Source: Spirosoma telluris (GTDB lineage Bacteria > Bacteroidota > Bacteroidia > Cytophagales > Spirosomataceae). From it: a DNA stretch of 64,000 nt. The translations under genes and the position numbers were made by a program. How positions within the stretch are numbered: position 1 is the stretch's first letter; each line of letters starts with the position of its first letter. The DNA is taken from assembly GCA_003259005.1 (NCBI GenBank), contig QLII01000001.1, forward strand, positions 5,571,001-5,635,000, given 5' to 3'. Below, piece after piece: positions 35,480 to 44,819 of the stretch. The notes under the pieces are model-generated. The model made no database searches, had not been told where the DNA came from, and saw only the letters and a list, made by a program, of their open reading frames with translations.

Positions 35480-36016
35480 TTATGCGTCTAATTTTACTTT
35501 TTCTTTGAGAAGCTTTTTCTCATCTGGAGTTAATACATCCACGAGGGCGTACCGCTTTAGTTTTGTAATGGCCATCTCATCCAGCACATCAACCATGTTT
35601 TTATAGGTCGATTCTTTGGTGGGTTTGATAACGACGACAAACTTTTCGCCACCTACTTTTTTGGCATTCTCCATGAGTGCCTGACGGAATTCGTAGCCAT
35701 AGCCAACGGTTTTCACTTCAGGATCTTCATTTGCAGCTTTCCCAAAAATGTAATGCGCTTTGTTATCTTTCCCTAGAAAGATGGTCATTACGTTGGAGGC
35801 CTTGATAGGCTCCGTTTCCTCGGTTTTTGTTTTATCCGGCACGTTGAGCGTCATCGAAGATGGCTTGCTCAAGGTAGTGGCCAGAATGAAGAAGGTAATC
35901 AGGAGAAATCCCAGGTCAACCATGGGCGTCATATCTACGCGAGTTGACGCTTTTTTGGACCGAACCTTACCACCATCATGCTTACCACCACCACCGCCAG
36001 TATTAATTTCTGCCAT
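35480..36016 (-). CDS. ExbD/TolR-family biopolymer transport protein 2
   Basis: 178 residues. One N-terminal helix (MTPMVDLGFLLITFFILATTL) with the key Asp in VDMTPMVDLGFL, which carries protons, and a periplasmic domain. N-terminal GGGGGKHDGGKVRSKK is cytoplasmic. Second of two ExbD paralogues in the block, which is usual for Bacteroidota. Intact. Confidence 0.92.
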   Translation of the reverse strand: MAEINTGGGGGKHDGGKVRSKKASTRVDMTPMVDLGFLLITFFILATTLSKPSSMTLNVPDKTKTEETEPIKASNVMTIFLGKDNKAHYIFGKAANEDPEVKTVGYGYEFRQALMENAKKVGGEKFVVVIKPTKESTYKNMVDVLDEMAITKLKRYALVDVLTPDEKKLLKEKVKLDA

Positions 36017-36073
36017 GTTTTCTTAACAGATTCGCGTGGTGAAAATAAAATTTAATTGCAATCGCTCGTGCAC

Positions 36074-36700
36074 TCAATCAGGTTTCCAGCCAGCTGGAGG
36101 AGCTTCAGTCCCCGTAATCAGGTTGAATTTGTTGATATTCTGTGCTTGCAGCGTAGCTAATACGTTCTTGAATTCAGGGAATTTAGCGAGGTTATCGCCT
36201 TTCAATGCAATTCGAAGACCATTGTTAGCCTTACGGGCGTTATAAACCCATTCTTTCAATTCGTTCGTCGGACCTGCGCCAGTGGTATCAGTTGGTATAC
36301 CCGATTGCTTCACTTTCGCCTGTTGCTCTTTGGGTAAATTCAGATACGATTTTAATTGAGCAATTGGTAATCCAAAGTTCGACATCAGCGAGAATTCCTT
36401 CTTCTCGTTGTTGGTAAACGTAAGCCCTTTGGCGGCAGCAATGTTATCCAGCATAGCAATGCGATTTTGTGCATTGTCGATACCAAAGTACACTTTGCCA
36501 TCCCGTCCAAGACCAATGGTCATGATATCGCTATCAGGGACTTTGATTCCAGAGATGGACGAAGGCGTTTCGATCGTAGCTGCATCCTGAGACCGGAACT
36601 GAGCCGTCAGAATAAAGAACGTCAGCAAGAGAAACGCCACATCGCACATCGCTGTCATATCCACTGTGGAACTAGCGCGTTTTATTTTAACTGCTGGCAT
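36074..36700 (-). CDS. ExbD/TolR-family biopolymer transport protein 1
   Basis: 208 residues. SSTVDMTAMCDVAFLLLTFFILTAQF has the single helix and the proton-carrying Asp. The periplasmic part is longer than in the other ExbD and has a central insertion (NLPKEQQAKVKQSGIPTDTTGAG). Next to ExbB upstream and ExbD2 downstream. Intact. Confidence 0.9.
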   Translation of the reverse strand: MPAVKIKRASSTVDMTAMCDVAFLLLTFFILTAQFRSQDAATIETPSSISGIKVPDSDIMTIGLGRDGKVYFGIDNAQNRIAMLDNIAAAKGLTFTNNEKKEFSLMSNFGLPIAQLKSYLNLPKEQQAKVKQSGIPTDTTGAGPTNELKEWVYNARKANNGLRIALKGDNLAKFPEFKNVLATLQAQNINKFNLITGTEAPPAGWKPD

Positions 36701-36776
36701 GAGTTATTTTGTTTCTTCCTGCCCGATGACATAATCGGGCAGGTTGGTTAATGTACATCAACTGTGCAATCTCGGC

Positions 36777-37613
36777 TTAATAGTGAGCCGCAAAGTTTTG
36801 CTGGATGCTCAGGCCGATCTCATCGATGTTATAGGTCAGCACGTCAATACGGCTGGTGAAATAGCTATACATGATCGTTGCAATAGCAGCCGTACCGATA
36901 CCCAGAGCCGTGTTTACAAGGGCTTCTGAAATACCCGTTGAAAGCGCACCTGTGTCAGGCTGGCCAGTAGCACCCATAGCTGCGAAAGCCCGGATCATAC
37001 CAAGTACTGTTCCAAGCAGAGCGATCAGCGTCGAAACCGAAGCCAGGGTAGCAATGATGGTCAGGTTCTTTTCCAGCATTGGCAGTTCAAGCGTCGTTGC
37101 TTCTTCTACTTCTTTTTGCAGGGCAACTAACTTCTGTTCTTTGTTCAATTCGGTGTCGGTAGCCAACTGTTGGTATTTCACCAGAGCAGTTTTAACGACA
37201 TTACCAATTGAACCTTTCTGACGGTCGCATTCCTGAATAGCGGCTGCAACTTCATTCCGGTCAAGTTGGCTTTTGATTTTACGAACGAAATCGTCAATTG
37301 AACCTGAGCCATTGGCCCGGCCAATCGTGATAAAACGCTCGATTGAGAATACCAGCACCGTCAGAAAACAGGTGAACAGAATGGGTACGATAAATCCACC
37401 CTTGTACACGGTACCGAAGTAATCGCCTGGGAGTGGTTCTTTCGTGTTGTCACCTTCCTGAAAGTGGCTGCCATCACCGAAGACAAACATGTACGTCAGG
37501 ATACCAATAATCAGCAAAATTGGAATAACTAACGCGGGGTTTAGGCCACCTGATGACTTCTTTTTTGGTGCCGGTGCTTTGGCAGGTGCTGGAGAGGGAG
37601 TTTGTGTTTTCAT
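36777..37613 (-). CDS. ExbB/TolQ/MotA-family proton channel
   Basis: 278 residues. Three or four helices: LVIPILLIIGILTYMFVF, IVPILFTCFLTVLVFSIERFI, LTIIATLASVSTLIALLGTVLGMIRAFAAM and the last near NTALGIGTAAIATIMY. The second-to-last contains the usual LLGTVLGMI sequence. The N-terminus (APAPKKKSSGG) is Lys/Pro/Ala-rich. With two ExbD and TonB it forms the inner-membrane motor. First gene of the block; a promoter is proposed at 37732-37739. Confidence 0.92.
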   Translation of the reverse strand: MKTQTPSPAPAKAPAPKKKSSGGLNPALVIPILLIIGILTYMFVFGDGSHFQEGDNTKEPLPGDYFGTVYKGGFIVPILFTCFLTVLVFSIERFITIGRANGSGSIDDFVRKIKSQLDRNEVAAAIQECDRQKGSIGNVVKTALVKYQQLATDTELNKEQKLVALQKEVEEATTLELPMLEKNLTIIATLASVSTLIALLGTVLGMIRAFAAMGATGQPDTGALSTGISEALVNTALGIGTAAIATIMYSYFTSRIDVLTYNIDEIGLSIQQNFAAHY

Positions 37614-37731
37614 TGGAACTGGACTGTAGGGTTAAAATTAAAAGTTGGTTTACCCGGTAAAAAAAGTGAAAAATTTAGACTCTTTCGGTTCGTCCAGCTA
37701 AAAATTTAGTAGAAACACCGTCGAACCTCCA

Positions 37732-37739
37732 CAAAAATA
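37732..37739 (-). promoter_or_regulatory. -7 element for the exbB block
   Basis: TATTTTTG on the minus strand matches the Bacteroidota -7 consensus TAnnTTTG. It is about 119 bases ahead of the exbB start, leaving a leader of roughly 110 bases. The -33 element is not convincing. Confidence 0.35.
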
Positions 37740-38089
37740 TGTGTTTTCCGCCAAAAACCACACAATCCTATATGTCAAATGTTTCACTCGTATTGTAATC
37801 CAGCAATAAATACTTGCACATATCCTTTCTTCGCTACTTTATTTTTGTTAGAGAGTCAGCAAGTTAAATCCTTGTTTTTCAACTAACGTACATAAAGTCC
37901 ATTTTAATCGACTGGATTGTTGGCTGATTATAAAGGTGGGGCGTTGCTCATAAAATAATTGTTAAGATTGTGAAGAAGACTTTCAAAAGCTCTTCTTAGC
38001 CTTGTTTTAGGATAGATGTAATGGAACAAGAAATTCCATACACGAGTCTAAAAAAAAATTGAAAAAGGTTCTTCTTAGCCTTAAAGTAT
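37740..38089. other. Intergenic region, no gene seen
   Basis: AT-rich, no coding frame of interest. It holds two near repeats of CTTCTTAGCCTT (around 37993 and 38071), each following A/G-rich text. These may be part of the leader of the exbB transcript or relics of a repeat. No RNA gene recognised. Confidence 0.4.
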
Positions 38090-38170
38090 TGAAATGAGCT
38101 TCCCGGTAGAACCCTTCGTTTACAGCTAATATACCTGTTCGAAAAGGGTCCTACCGGGAAGCTCATTTCA
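38090..38170 (-). terminator. Long hairpin ending the molybdenum hydroxylase operon
   Basis: Left arm TGAAATGAGCTTCCCGGTAG then ACCCTT; right arm mirrors it with one mismatch and a two-base difference, over about 27 bp, with a loop of some 22 bases. It lies 20 bases after the stop at 38191 and separates this operon from the exbB block. Confidence 0.65.
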
Positions 38171-38190
38171 TAGAATTCGTAAGTGCGCGC

Positions 38191-40314
38191 TTACAAAAGT
38201 TTATCGGGCGTTATAGGCAACTGACGAACACGTTTGCCTGTTGCATTAAAAATAGCATTGGCTACAGCTGCAGCTACGCCAACGATGCCTACCTCACCAA
38301 TGCCTTTTACACCCAGTTTGTTGGCGTGCTGATCGTCTTCCTGAATAAAAATAGCCTCCATCGAACCGATGTCTAAATTGGACGGAACGTGATAATCCGC
38401 AAAAGATCGGGTTACAAAATTTCCCCAACGAGGATCGACAACGGATTCTTCGGTCAGAGCCATACCTATTCCCAGATGTTTCCTCCTATGATCTGCGAGC
38501 GGGCTGTTTTCGGATTCAGAATTTTACCTGCTCCCGTTACCGCCAGAAAACGGGACACCCGAACCATACCCGTCGACCTATTTACGGATACTTCCGCGAA
38601 ATTGGCGTTGAAGCTATGAGCCGAATACTCCTCGGCACTGTCCAGCGGTTTGGCATCTACCCTGGTTTGGAAATTGTCAACTTTTTCTGAAATCATTAAC
38701 TGGGAAGCCGTCGGGCGTACGAAAAACTGCTTGCCGGATTTAGCGATCAATTCATCCGTAATTTTCTGACAGGCATCATTCACGGCATTTGCATAACTGG
38801 CTGCTCCAACCGAACCCACCGAACCGGCAGCTGGGGGAAGATCAGAATCGCCAATCATCACCTTGACGTTTTGAATGGGCAGGTCCAGTGCATCGGCCGC
38901 CGTTTGCGTCAATATGGTATAGGTACCAGTTCCCAGATCTGCAGCGGCTAGTTCAATCGTGGCGTTTACCTCCTTGCCAGTTCGTTTTAGTTTTACAACG
39001 GCCGATGTAGGGCGCTGATGAGCAGGATACGTTCCACAAGAGACACCGTATCCAATCAGGTAATTCCCCTGCTGGTTCTGGCGAGGCTCGGCCTTCCGTT
39101 TTTCCCAACCAAAAGCTTTAGCCCCTGCCTGCAAGCATTGAACCGTTGTTCGAGAGGACCAGGGCTTTCCATTGGACGGATCACGGCGGGCTCATTTTTA
39201 ATACGAAGCTCAATCGGGTCCATCTTCAGGGCATAGGCCAGCTCGTCCATAGCCGATTCAAGCGCAAAACTTCCGGTCGACTTTCCGGGGCCGCGTGTAT
39301 AGGTTGGCAGAATGATATTCATTGGCACAACCCGGTACGTAATAAGCGAGTTGGGCACATCATACATAATTTTCGAACCATCGCCACAGGGTTCCACAAA
39401 CTCATTTTTTATGGCGCTATGCGTCGTAATTTCATGCGCTAAAGCGGTAAGCTTCCCATCTTTAGTAGCTGCTAAACTCACTTTTTGAAAGTTCCGTTGC
39501 CGCAGTCCCACCGAGTTCACCATCTGCTGCCGGGTCAGGGCCAGCTTTACTGGGCGATTAACCTGTTTGGCGGCAATAGCTGCCAAGACGAGGTTTGCCC
39601 ACTGCCCACCTTTCGATCCAAAGCCACCACCAATATAAGGCGAAATGATACGTACCTGTTCTGGTTTGATGTTCAATGTTGAAGCCGCTGCGGTCTGCGC
39701 CCCATTCACAATCTGCGAGCTATTGTAGAGCGTTACATGATCGCCATTCCATTCGGCAATGGTAGCATGGGGTTCCAATGGGTGATGGTGCTCAATAGGG
39801 GTTGCATATACTTGCTCCACTTTATAGGTGGCAGCACTAAGGGCTGCTTTCGCGTCCCCACGAATGGCATCGGCCTTTTCTTTATCCTTCGGCAGTACAG
39901 CTTCGCTGGCCAGCTTTTCGAAATCGACTTTCGGTTCCCGTTTTTCGTAGGTTACATTAATCAGATGGGTAGCATGACGGGCCTGCTCAAAGGTTTCGGC
40001 CACCACCAGACCGATATGCTGCCCATAAAACTCGATTTCGGGACTTTGCAGCAAGGCACCCCCCGAAGACCACCGTCGACGTTCAATTTTGGCGCATTCG
40101 TGTGGGTAATAACAGCCAGAACACCGGGGACCTTTTCGGCAGCTCCTGTATCAATAGTCTGGATCTTTCCAGAGGCAATGGTACTTTTAAACAGAACAGC
40201 GTAGGCAAGATTCTTAACGGGGAAATCCATTGAATAGGCTGCTTTGCCCGTCACCTTAGCGATCCCGTCGATACGACTAATGGGCGTGCCGATTAGTTTG
40301 TTTTTCTCTAGCAT
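38191..40314 (-). CDS. Molybdopterin-binding subunit of a xanthine dehydrogenase/aldehyde oxidoreductase (three frame breaks)
   Basis: 708 residues after repair. It binds the molybdenum cofactor and carries the active site. Conserved text: GTPISRIDGIAKVTGKAAYSMDFP at the start; GQHIGLVVAETFEQA; SPYIGGGFGSKG (catalytic region near the Mo site); RGPGKSTGSFALESAMDELAYAL; GSVGSVGAASYANAVNDACQ; and the C-terminal GVKGIGEVGIVGVAAAVANAIFNATG with the active Glu. Breaks: 40059-40064, 39143-39144 and 38471-38473. The order 2Fe-2S, FAD, Mo subunit and the signal on the first subunit match periplasmic PaoABC-type aldehyde oxidoreductases. Substrate is uncertain. Confidence 0.88.
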
Positions 40315-40333
40315 GGATTTATTGAGATTAACG

Positions 40334-41356
40334 TCAAGCTTTACCTCCGTTCAGAGCCATCTGCAAGGCCAGAACAATGCTCCGATTGCCCAGTTCAACT
40401 TTAAATCGATTGTGTTCCAGTGGCTTGGCGTCGGCCATTTCGGCGTCGGCGGCTAGTTTGAAATTAGCGGCCGTTGCTTCCTTACCGACCAGTATTTTTT
40501 CCGCTTTCAGGGCTCGCCAGGGCTTATGAGCAACACCGCCCATCGCAATTCTCGCCTTTACAATCTTACTGCCATTCACCTCCAAAGCGGCTGCTACCGA
40601 CACCAGAGCAAATGCATATGACGCCCGGTCACGGACTTTGAGGTAATACGAAGTAGCAGCAAAGTTGTTTTTCGGTAGTTCAATGGCGGTGATTAGTTCA
40701 CCATGTGCCAGGTTTGTATCCTGCTCAGGTTTATCACCCGGCAACCGATGAAAGTCGGTAAAAGAGATGGTTCGTTCCTGACCACTGGCATTTCTGACGT
40801 TGACCACCGCATCCAGCGCAGCCAGCGCAACCGCCATATCGGACGGATACACCGCGACACACTTTTCTGTCCATCCAAAGATGGCATGCATCCGATTGAT
40901 ACCTTCCAGAGCACTACAACCTGACGGTCCGTCGTTACGGTTTGGTTGGCGTTTATTACAGGGCATCGCTACCTCATAAAAATACGGGCAACGTGTTCGT
41001 TGCAGGAGATTGCCCCCATTGGTCGCCATATTTCGAATCTGCCCGGATGCACCCGCCAGGATAGCCTGCGTCAGCAAAGGGTAGTTTTGGCGGATCAGGG
41101 AGTGATTGGCAGCGTCGGTGTTTTTTCCCAGCCCACCTATTGAAACTCCTCCAATTTGGGGACCGTTAGTGATTGCCTTAATTTCACTCAGACCCAGTTC
41201 CGAAATGTCGACAAGCTCATTCGGGCGCTCTACGTCCTCTTTCATCAGATCCAGCAGGTTTGTACCGCCAGCAAGGAATTTGGCATTCGGGTTTTTCGCC
41301 AGTTGATTAATGGCTGAGGTGGCGTCTTTTGCCCTGGTGTAAGTAAAAGGTCTCAT
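40334..41356 (-). CDS. FAD-binding subunit of the molybdenum hydroxylase
   Basis: 340 residues. Moves electrons from the Fe-S subunit via FAD. Opening MRPFTYTRAKDATSAINQLAKNPNAKFLAGGTNLLDLMKEDVE (about residues 1-42) with the FAD motif AGGTNL; then RNMATNGGNLLQRTRCPYFYE and GCSALEGINRMHAIFG; later NNFAATSYYLKVRDRASYAFALVSVA. The CPYFYEVAMPCNKR segment with several Cys suggests an extra Fe-S cluster as in the PaoB type. Intact. Lies 19 bases upstream of the Mo subunit. Confidence 0.9.
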   Translation of the reverse strand: MRPFTYTRAKDATSAINQLAKNPNAKFLAGGTNLLDLMKEDVERPNELVDISELGLSEIKAITNGPQIGGVSIGGLGKNTDAANHSLIRQNYPLLTQAILAGASGQIRNMATNGGNLLQRTRCPYFYEVAMPCNKRQPNRNDGPSGCSALEGINRMHAIFGWTEKCVAVYPSDMAVALAALDAVVNVRNASGQERTISFTDFHRLPGDKPEQDTNLAHGELITAIELPKNNFAATSYYLKVRDRASYAFALVSVAAALEVNGSKIVKARIAMGGVAHKPWRALKAEKILVGKEATAANFKLAADAEMADAKPLEHNRFKVELGNRSIVLALQMALNGGKA

Positions 41357-41377
41357 TGGACTACGGCTAGTAACTGA

Positions 41378-42163
41378 TTAGGCAGAAAACCGAAATGTCT
41401 GCTCGATGGGTTTTCCACTATGGACCTCCCGAATGGCAGCAACAATATTGGGATAGGCACCACAGCGGCACAGATTTCCCGACATCCGCTCCCGAATCTC
41501 CTCATTAGACAGTTGAACTGGGCCTGGCTGTTTACGAATAGCTTCGGTAACGTAGCTGGCGTGTCCGTTTTTGGCTTCATCCATCAGGGCCACTGCCGAG
41601 CATATCTGTCCTGGTGTACAAAAGCCACATTGAAACCCATCATGTTTCAGAAATGCGGCCTGCATCGGATGAAGGTTATTTCCCTGCGCTAATCCTTCAA
41701 TCGTTTGAACCGTTTTGCCTTCGCAACTTGCGGCCAGACTCAGACAGGACAATACACGACGCCCGTCCACGAGTACGGTACAGGCACCACATTGTCCGTG
41801 GTCGCAGCCTTTTTTGGAGCCGGTTAGCCCTAATCGTTCCCGTAACGTATCGAGTAGGGTCATTCTGGAATCGACCATTAACTTTCGGGTCGTCCCATTG
41901 ACCTTGAACGATACGTTTACGCCGTTTTCGATCGATGCGACAGAAAAATCCGTTGGTGCTAAGCCGATAGGTTTGGTAAATAGTTGCTCGGCAACCGCTG
42001 ACTGAGCCGCCAGAACGCCCCCGCCCGCCAGAGTCATCAGTTTCAAAAAATGGCGTCGGTTTACCCCCGTATCGAGAATCTCATCCAGGTCCTCGGGCAT
42101 CAGGTCTTCGAATAATTTCTTTTCGTCCTCAGTCAGTTGAGATGCTTCGTTTTCATCGTTCAT
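41378..42163 (-). CDS. 2Fe-2S subunit of the molybdenum hydroxylase, Tat-exported
   Basis: 261 residues from ATG 42163 (MNDENEASQ); the ORF could start 7 residues earlier. An acidic N-terminal leader (LFEDLMPEDLDEILDTG) precedes a Tat motif NRRHFLKLMTLAGGGVLAA, so the heterotrimer is probably exported to the periplasm in folded form. The Fe-S domain has the plant-type cluster DHGQCGACTVLVDGRRVLSC (first 2Fe-2S: GCDHGQCGACTVL), and the second cluster in CGFCTPGQICSA and GNLCRCGAYPNI. First gene of the operon. Typical length plus leader. Confidence 0.9.
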   Translation of the reverse strand: MNDENEASQLTEDEKKLFEDLMPEDLDEILDTGVNRRHFLKLMTLAGGGVLAAQSAVAEQLFTKPIGLAPTDFSVASIENGVNVSFKVNGTTRKLMVDSRMTLLDTLRERLGLTGSKKGCDHGQCGACTVLVDGRRVLSCLSLAASCEGKTVQTIEGLAQGNNLHPMQAAFLKHDGFQCGFCTPGQICSAVALMDEAKNGHASYVTEAIRKQPGPVQLSNEEIRERMSGNLCRCGAYPNIVAAIREVHSGKPIEQTFRFSA

Positions 42164-42439
42164 ACAGCTCTTCGGAAAAATCAACGGTTATTAGTATGAC
42201 GCCTGGGCGTTATTCTTTTCGGGAACAGAATCAGTAGAGAGTAACCGTAGTGTAATCGTTATTGTTATGCGTGAAGAGTTAATCCGTGAATAAGGCGCAT
42301 ACAGTGGCCTATATGGCACTTCACCTGATAGTAGCAAGGGGCGTTTTAGTACTATTTAGTACTATGGGTTTTGTGGCGCTTCCTCTCTTGGAAGTGGTTT
42401 GTGGCTTGAATGTCGTCGTTTTTTTTTGCGAGCTAACAA
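42164..42439. other. Intergenic region upstream of molybdenum hydroxylase operon
   Basis: No convincing gene. A 67-codon frame beginning at 42286 has no recognised motif and is rich in hydrophobic residues by chance; the region includes a direct repeat of TTTAGTACTA (42346 and 42356). Probably holds the operon's promoter. Confidence 0.4.
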
Positions 42440-42465
42440 AAAACCAGCTTAGTAAGGCTGGTTTT
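42440..42465 (-). terminator. Terminator of the XRE/DUF2975 pair
   Basis: AAAACCAGC (42440-42448) and GCTGGTTTT (42457-42465) form a stem with an 8-base loop. It is followed in minus orientation by TTTG and lies about 27 bases past the XRE-like gene stop. Confidence 0.65.
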
Positions 42466-42491
42466 CATAAGTTACCTATAGTGAGTTGACC

Positions 42492-42701
42492 TTAACTCTC
42501 TGCTACATACTCCAATAAGTCGCCTGGCTGGCAATCCAGTGCTTTACAAATGACCTCAAGGGTGGTGAATCGGATGGCTTTTGCTTTCCCGGTTTTGAGT
42601 ACCGAAAGATTGGCTAAGGTGATATCGACTTTTTCCGATAATTCATTCAATGACATTTTACGCTTGGCCATCATTACGTCCAGGTTTACAGTAATCGGCA
42701 T
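42492..42701 (-). CDS. XRE/Cro-family small HTH regulator
   Basis: 69 residues. The HTH is KMSLNELSEKVDITLANLSVLKTGKAKAIRFTTLEVICKAL (residues about 15-55), followed by DCQPGDLLEYV, typical of YozG-like small regulators. It begins 4 bases after the DUF2975 membrane protein gene. Such pairs are common and are thought to act together, the membrane protein perhaps controlling the regulator. Confidence 0.85.
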   Translation of the reverse strand: MPITVNLDVMMAKRKMSLNELSEKVDITLANLSVLKTGKAKAIRFTTLEVICKALDCQPGDLLEYVAES

Positions 42702-42704
42702 GAC

Positions 42705-43238
42705 TTATACAGTTAATTCATTTTCTGTTTGGATTTCCACACCCCGTTTAAAGACTTGCGAGATAATGAACACCAGGCCAGCCATAAATAAGAAGTCGTC
42801 AGTAGAACCGCTTTCAAAAACCTCTCCCGTTCTTTTCAGCAGCCAGGACGTGTAGGCATTACTCAACATGCCAACAATCCAGGTTCCCAATAAGACATAA
42901 CTGATCTGTTCAAGGATCTTGGCTACTTCCATTTTAAATGGATTGGCCAGAGTTATTTTTGATAAGATCTTGGTTACCAGATAAAACACATGGGCTTTCA
43001 TCATCAATATAATAACCATGAACGAGACGAGGGAAACATAGTAGGTAACGTTCGCTTGCCGTAGACTGTCCAGATTCAGTCCCTTGTAGAGGTTTTTTGC
43101 GGCCTCCGGGTTTACAAAGCTTACGCCAAAAGAGATCAGAATTGCCCCGGTTTTTATACAAAGCCCAATGTAGGCTATCCAGGTAATGATTTGCATCACA
43201 CTCAGGATCTGTCTAGTGTTTGTTGTTTTGAGTTTCAT
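42705..43238 (-). CDS. DUF2975 membrane protein
   Basis: 177 residues with four helices: VMQIITWIAYIGLCIKTGAILISF; YYVSLVSFMVIILMMKAHVFYLV; ILEQISYVLLGTWIVGML; and FLFMAGLVFIISQVFKRGVEIQTENELTV at the C-terminus (residues about 150-177). That layout and the final RGVEIQTENELTV motif fit DUF2975. Operon partner of the XRE regulator downstream. Function unknown. Confidence 0.82.
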   Translation of the reverse strand: MKLKTTNTRQILSVMQIITWIAYIGLCIKTGAILISFGVSFVNPEAAKNLYKGLNLDSLRQANVTYYVSLVSFMVIILMMKAHVFYLVTKILSKITLANPFKMEVAKILEQISYVLLGTWIVGMLSNAYTSWLLKRTGEVFESGSTDDFLFMAGLVFIISQVFKRGVEIQTENELTV

Positions 43239-43368
43239 TTTATTGATTTTTGGTAAAATTTAATCAAATATAGGAAAATATTTATCTATAAACGATAAAT
43301 AAAAAATAATTTTACCAAATCGTAGCGCATTCCCAGGGCTATCAGGGAACTACAAAGGGCCGCTGGTG

Positions 43369-44325
43369 CTACTTGGGCTGTGAAGGATCGCGCTTTAGCC
43401 AGTGATAAGCAGCAGCCGAATTTTTCCAGAAGTATTTTTCGGCCACAGTTCGACCTTTTGCCGTGAAATATTCATTGACTAAGCTCAATCCAGCACTAAA
43501 AGGCAACCATTGATCGCTGTTAGGCCAATCGCTACCGTAGAGCAACCGATCTTCACCGAAAATGCCGAATAACTCATCCAGTCGTCCGCGATAGAAACTG
43601 AGCGCCTGCGGAATTTTACCGTCTACTCGGCGCAGCACTTCAGAGATCTTCACATAAACCTGGGGCCGCTTGCCCAACTCATGCAAGTGGGCTTCGTAGA
43701 GCTTCCTTGTTGCGGCCTCAACCGGAATTGTCATTTGGGGAAGATGATCAATGACTACCCGCAGCTCTGGTACTTGATCTGTAACCCGCACAATGGCTGC
43801 AAGAAGCACAGGATTTGGGTTCGCCGTATCCAGCACGAGACCCGACTGGGCCAGGAATCTAAGGTCCTCTATAACTTTAGGATTCGACAGTTGACGGGAT
43901 AGATCACGATCCCAAAGATTGCCATAACGGATGCCGCGAAACAGAGGATTGCGTTGGAAGCGGTCGAGCTGTTGACGAAAGTCCGGCTTGCCCGGCTCAA
44001 GATTACCTACGGTTCCGACAATGATCTTGTCCTTAGCTGCGAGGTCGAGAATCCACTGATTGTCTTCAAGCCAGGGGCTGGCTTCCACTACGATCGCGCC
44101 TACAATGCCGAGGGGCACCGCAATCGTGCGATAGCGATCTGGAAGTGCAGGCTGGTAAAGAATGCCGTCTTTTTGGGTTGGCCAGGGCACGCCCTGGGAT
44201 CGAGCCGTGTCGAACAAGTGAATGTGGGTATCAATGATCGGTATGGTACTGCCTTCCTGCCAGCGCAGCGAAGGCAGTCCAACAGCAGCGCTGGCGGCAA
44301 GGGTAAGAAAATTTCTACGGTTCAT
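43369..44325 (-). CDS. Tat-exported amidohydrolase 2-family protein
   Basis: 318 residues from the ATG at 44325 (MNRRNFLTLAASAAVGLPSLRW); longer starts overlap the upstream gene. Tat signal NRRNFLTLAASAAVG. The mature part is a metal-dependent TIM-barrel hydrolase: IIDTHIHLFD (first two metal ligands), ASPWLEDNQWILDLAA, GIRYGNLW, VIDHLPQM and LLYGSDWPN (the terminal Asp). This matches the lactonase/amidohydrolase-2 group (COG3618). Exported forms are less common than cytosolic ones. Substrate unknown; sugar lactone hydrolysis is a common role. Confidence 0.8.
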   Translation of the reverse strand: MNRRNFLTLAASAAVGLPSLRWQEGSTIPIIDTHIHLFDTARSQGVPWPTQKDGILYQPALPDRYRTIAVPLGIVGAIVVEASPWLEDNQWILDLAAKDKIIVGTVGNLEPGKPDFRQQLDRFQRNPLFRGIRYGNLWDRDLSRQLSNPKVIEDLRFLAQSGLVLDTANPNPVLLAAIVRVTDQVPELRVVIDHLPQMTIPVEAATRKLYEAHLHELGKRPQVYVKISEVLRRVDGKIPQALSFYRGRLDELFGIFGEDRLLYGSDWPNSDQWLPFSAGLSLVNEYFTAKGRTVAEKYFWKNSAAAYHWLKRDPSQPK

Positions 44326-44731
44326 TGATTTGGTCATCACTATCATCCTCACTATCTATATCATCATAGTATTCGGGCTCATCTTCCTGGTCGAACATAT
44401 AGGAAAAGTGATAATTGATTAGTTTGTCTACCGGATAAAAACGCCTGCCTGTTATCCGGTACATCTGCCCGGATGTACCTATCAGACTATCGTTGATGCT
44501 AAGTACCGGCGTGAGTTCAACGAGTAGGGCAATAGCATCCAAAAACTCTTCTATTTCTAATCGAATCGCTTCAAGCCTTGTTTCACCGTCATTGAGTTGA
44601 TTGACTAAGCAGCGTTGCATAAATTCACCTAAAGTAGCTGTTATAGTCCACCCATTCGGGAGTTCTCGTTTTGTTTCAGTACATATCTCCATAATCTCAA
44701 ATCGGAGAGTATGGCCTTTGGAGTTGCCCAT
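44315..44731 (-). CDS. Hypothetical acidic protein
   Basis: 138 residues, no signal peptide, no recognised domain. The C-terminal tail is strongly acidic (DQEDEPEYYDDIDSEDDSDD). Central text includes LPNGWTITATLGEFMQRCLV and MYRITGRRFYPVDKLINYHF. The stop overlaps the start of the Tat hydrolase, so the two are probably co-transcribed. Confidence 0.6.
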   Translation of the reverse strand: MGNSKGHTLRFEIMEICTETKRELPNGWTITATLGEFMQRCLVNQLNDGETRLEAIRLEIEEFLDAIALLVELTPVLSINDSLIGTSGQMYRITGRRFYPVDKLINYHFSYMFDQEDEPEYYDDIDSEDDSDDQINEP

Positions 44732-44819
44732 GTATGTTGATTGGCTGGAAAGTGATTCACAATATTAATCATAGTTTGACTAAGTGATCTTTACTAATCA
44801 AACTGGCCAATAAGAGGGC

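Noticed and set aside
35003..35491. 162-codon Ser/Gly/Thr-rich ORF opposite to TonB
   Set aside because: The glycine run is the reverse complement of the TonB proline spacer; no independent evidence of coding.
37740..38089. Non-coding RNA or riboswitch ahead of exbB
   Set aside because: The pair of CTTCTTAGCCTT words shows no recognised structure; not enough evidence.
42286..42489. 67-codon ORF upstream of the molybdenum hydroxylase genes
   Set aside because: No motif or ribosome-binding site; it runs through the terminator of the XRE gene and looks like chance.
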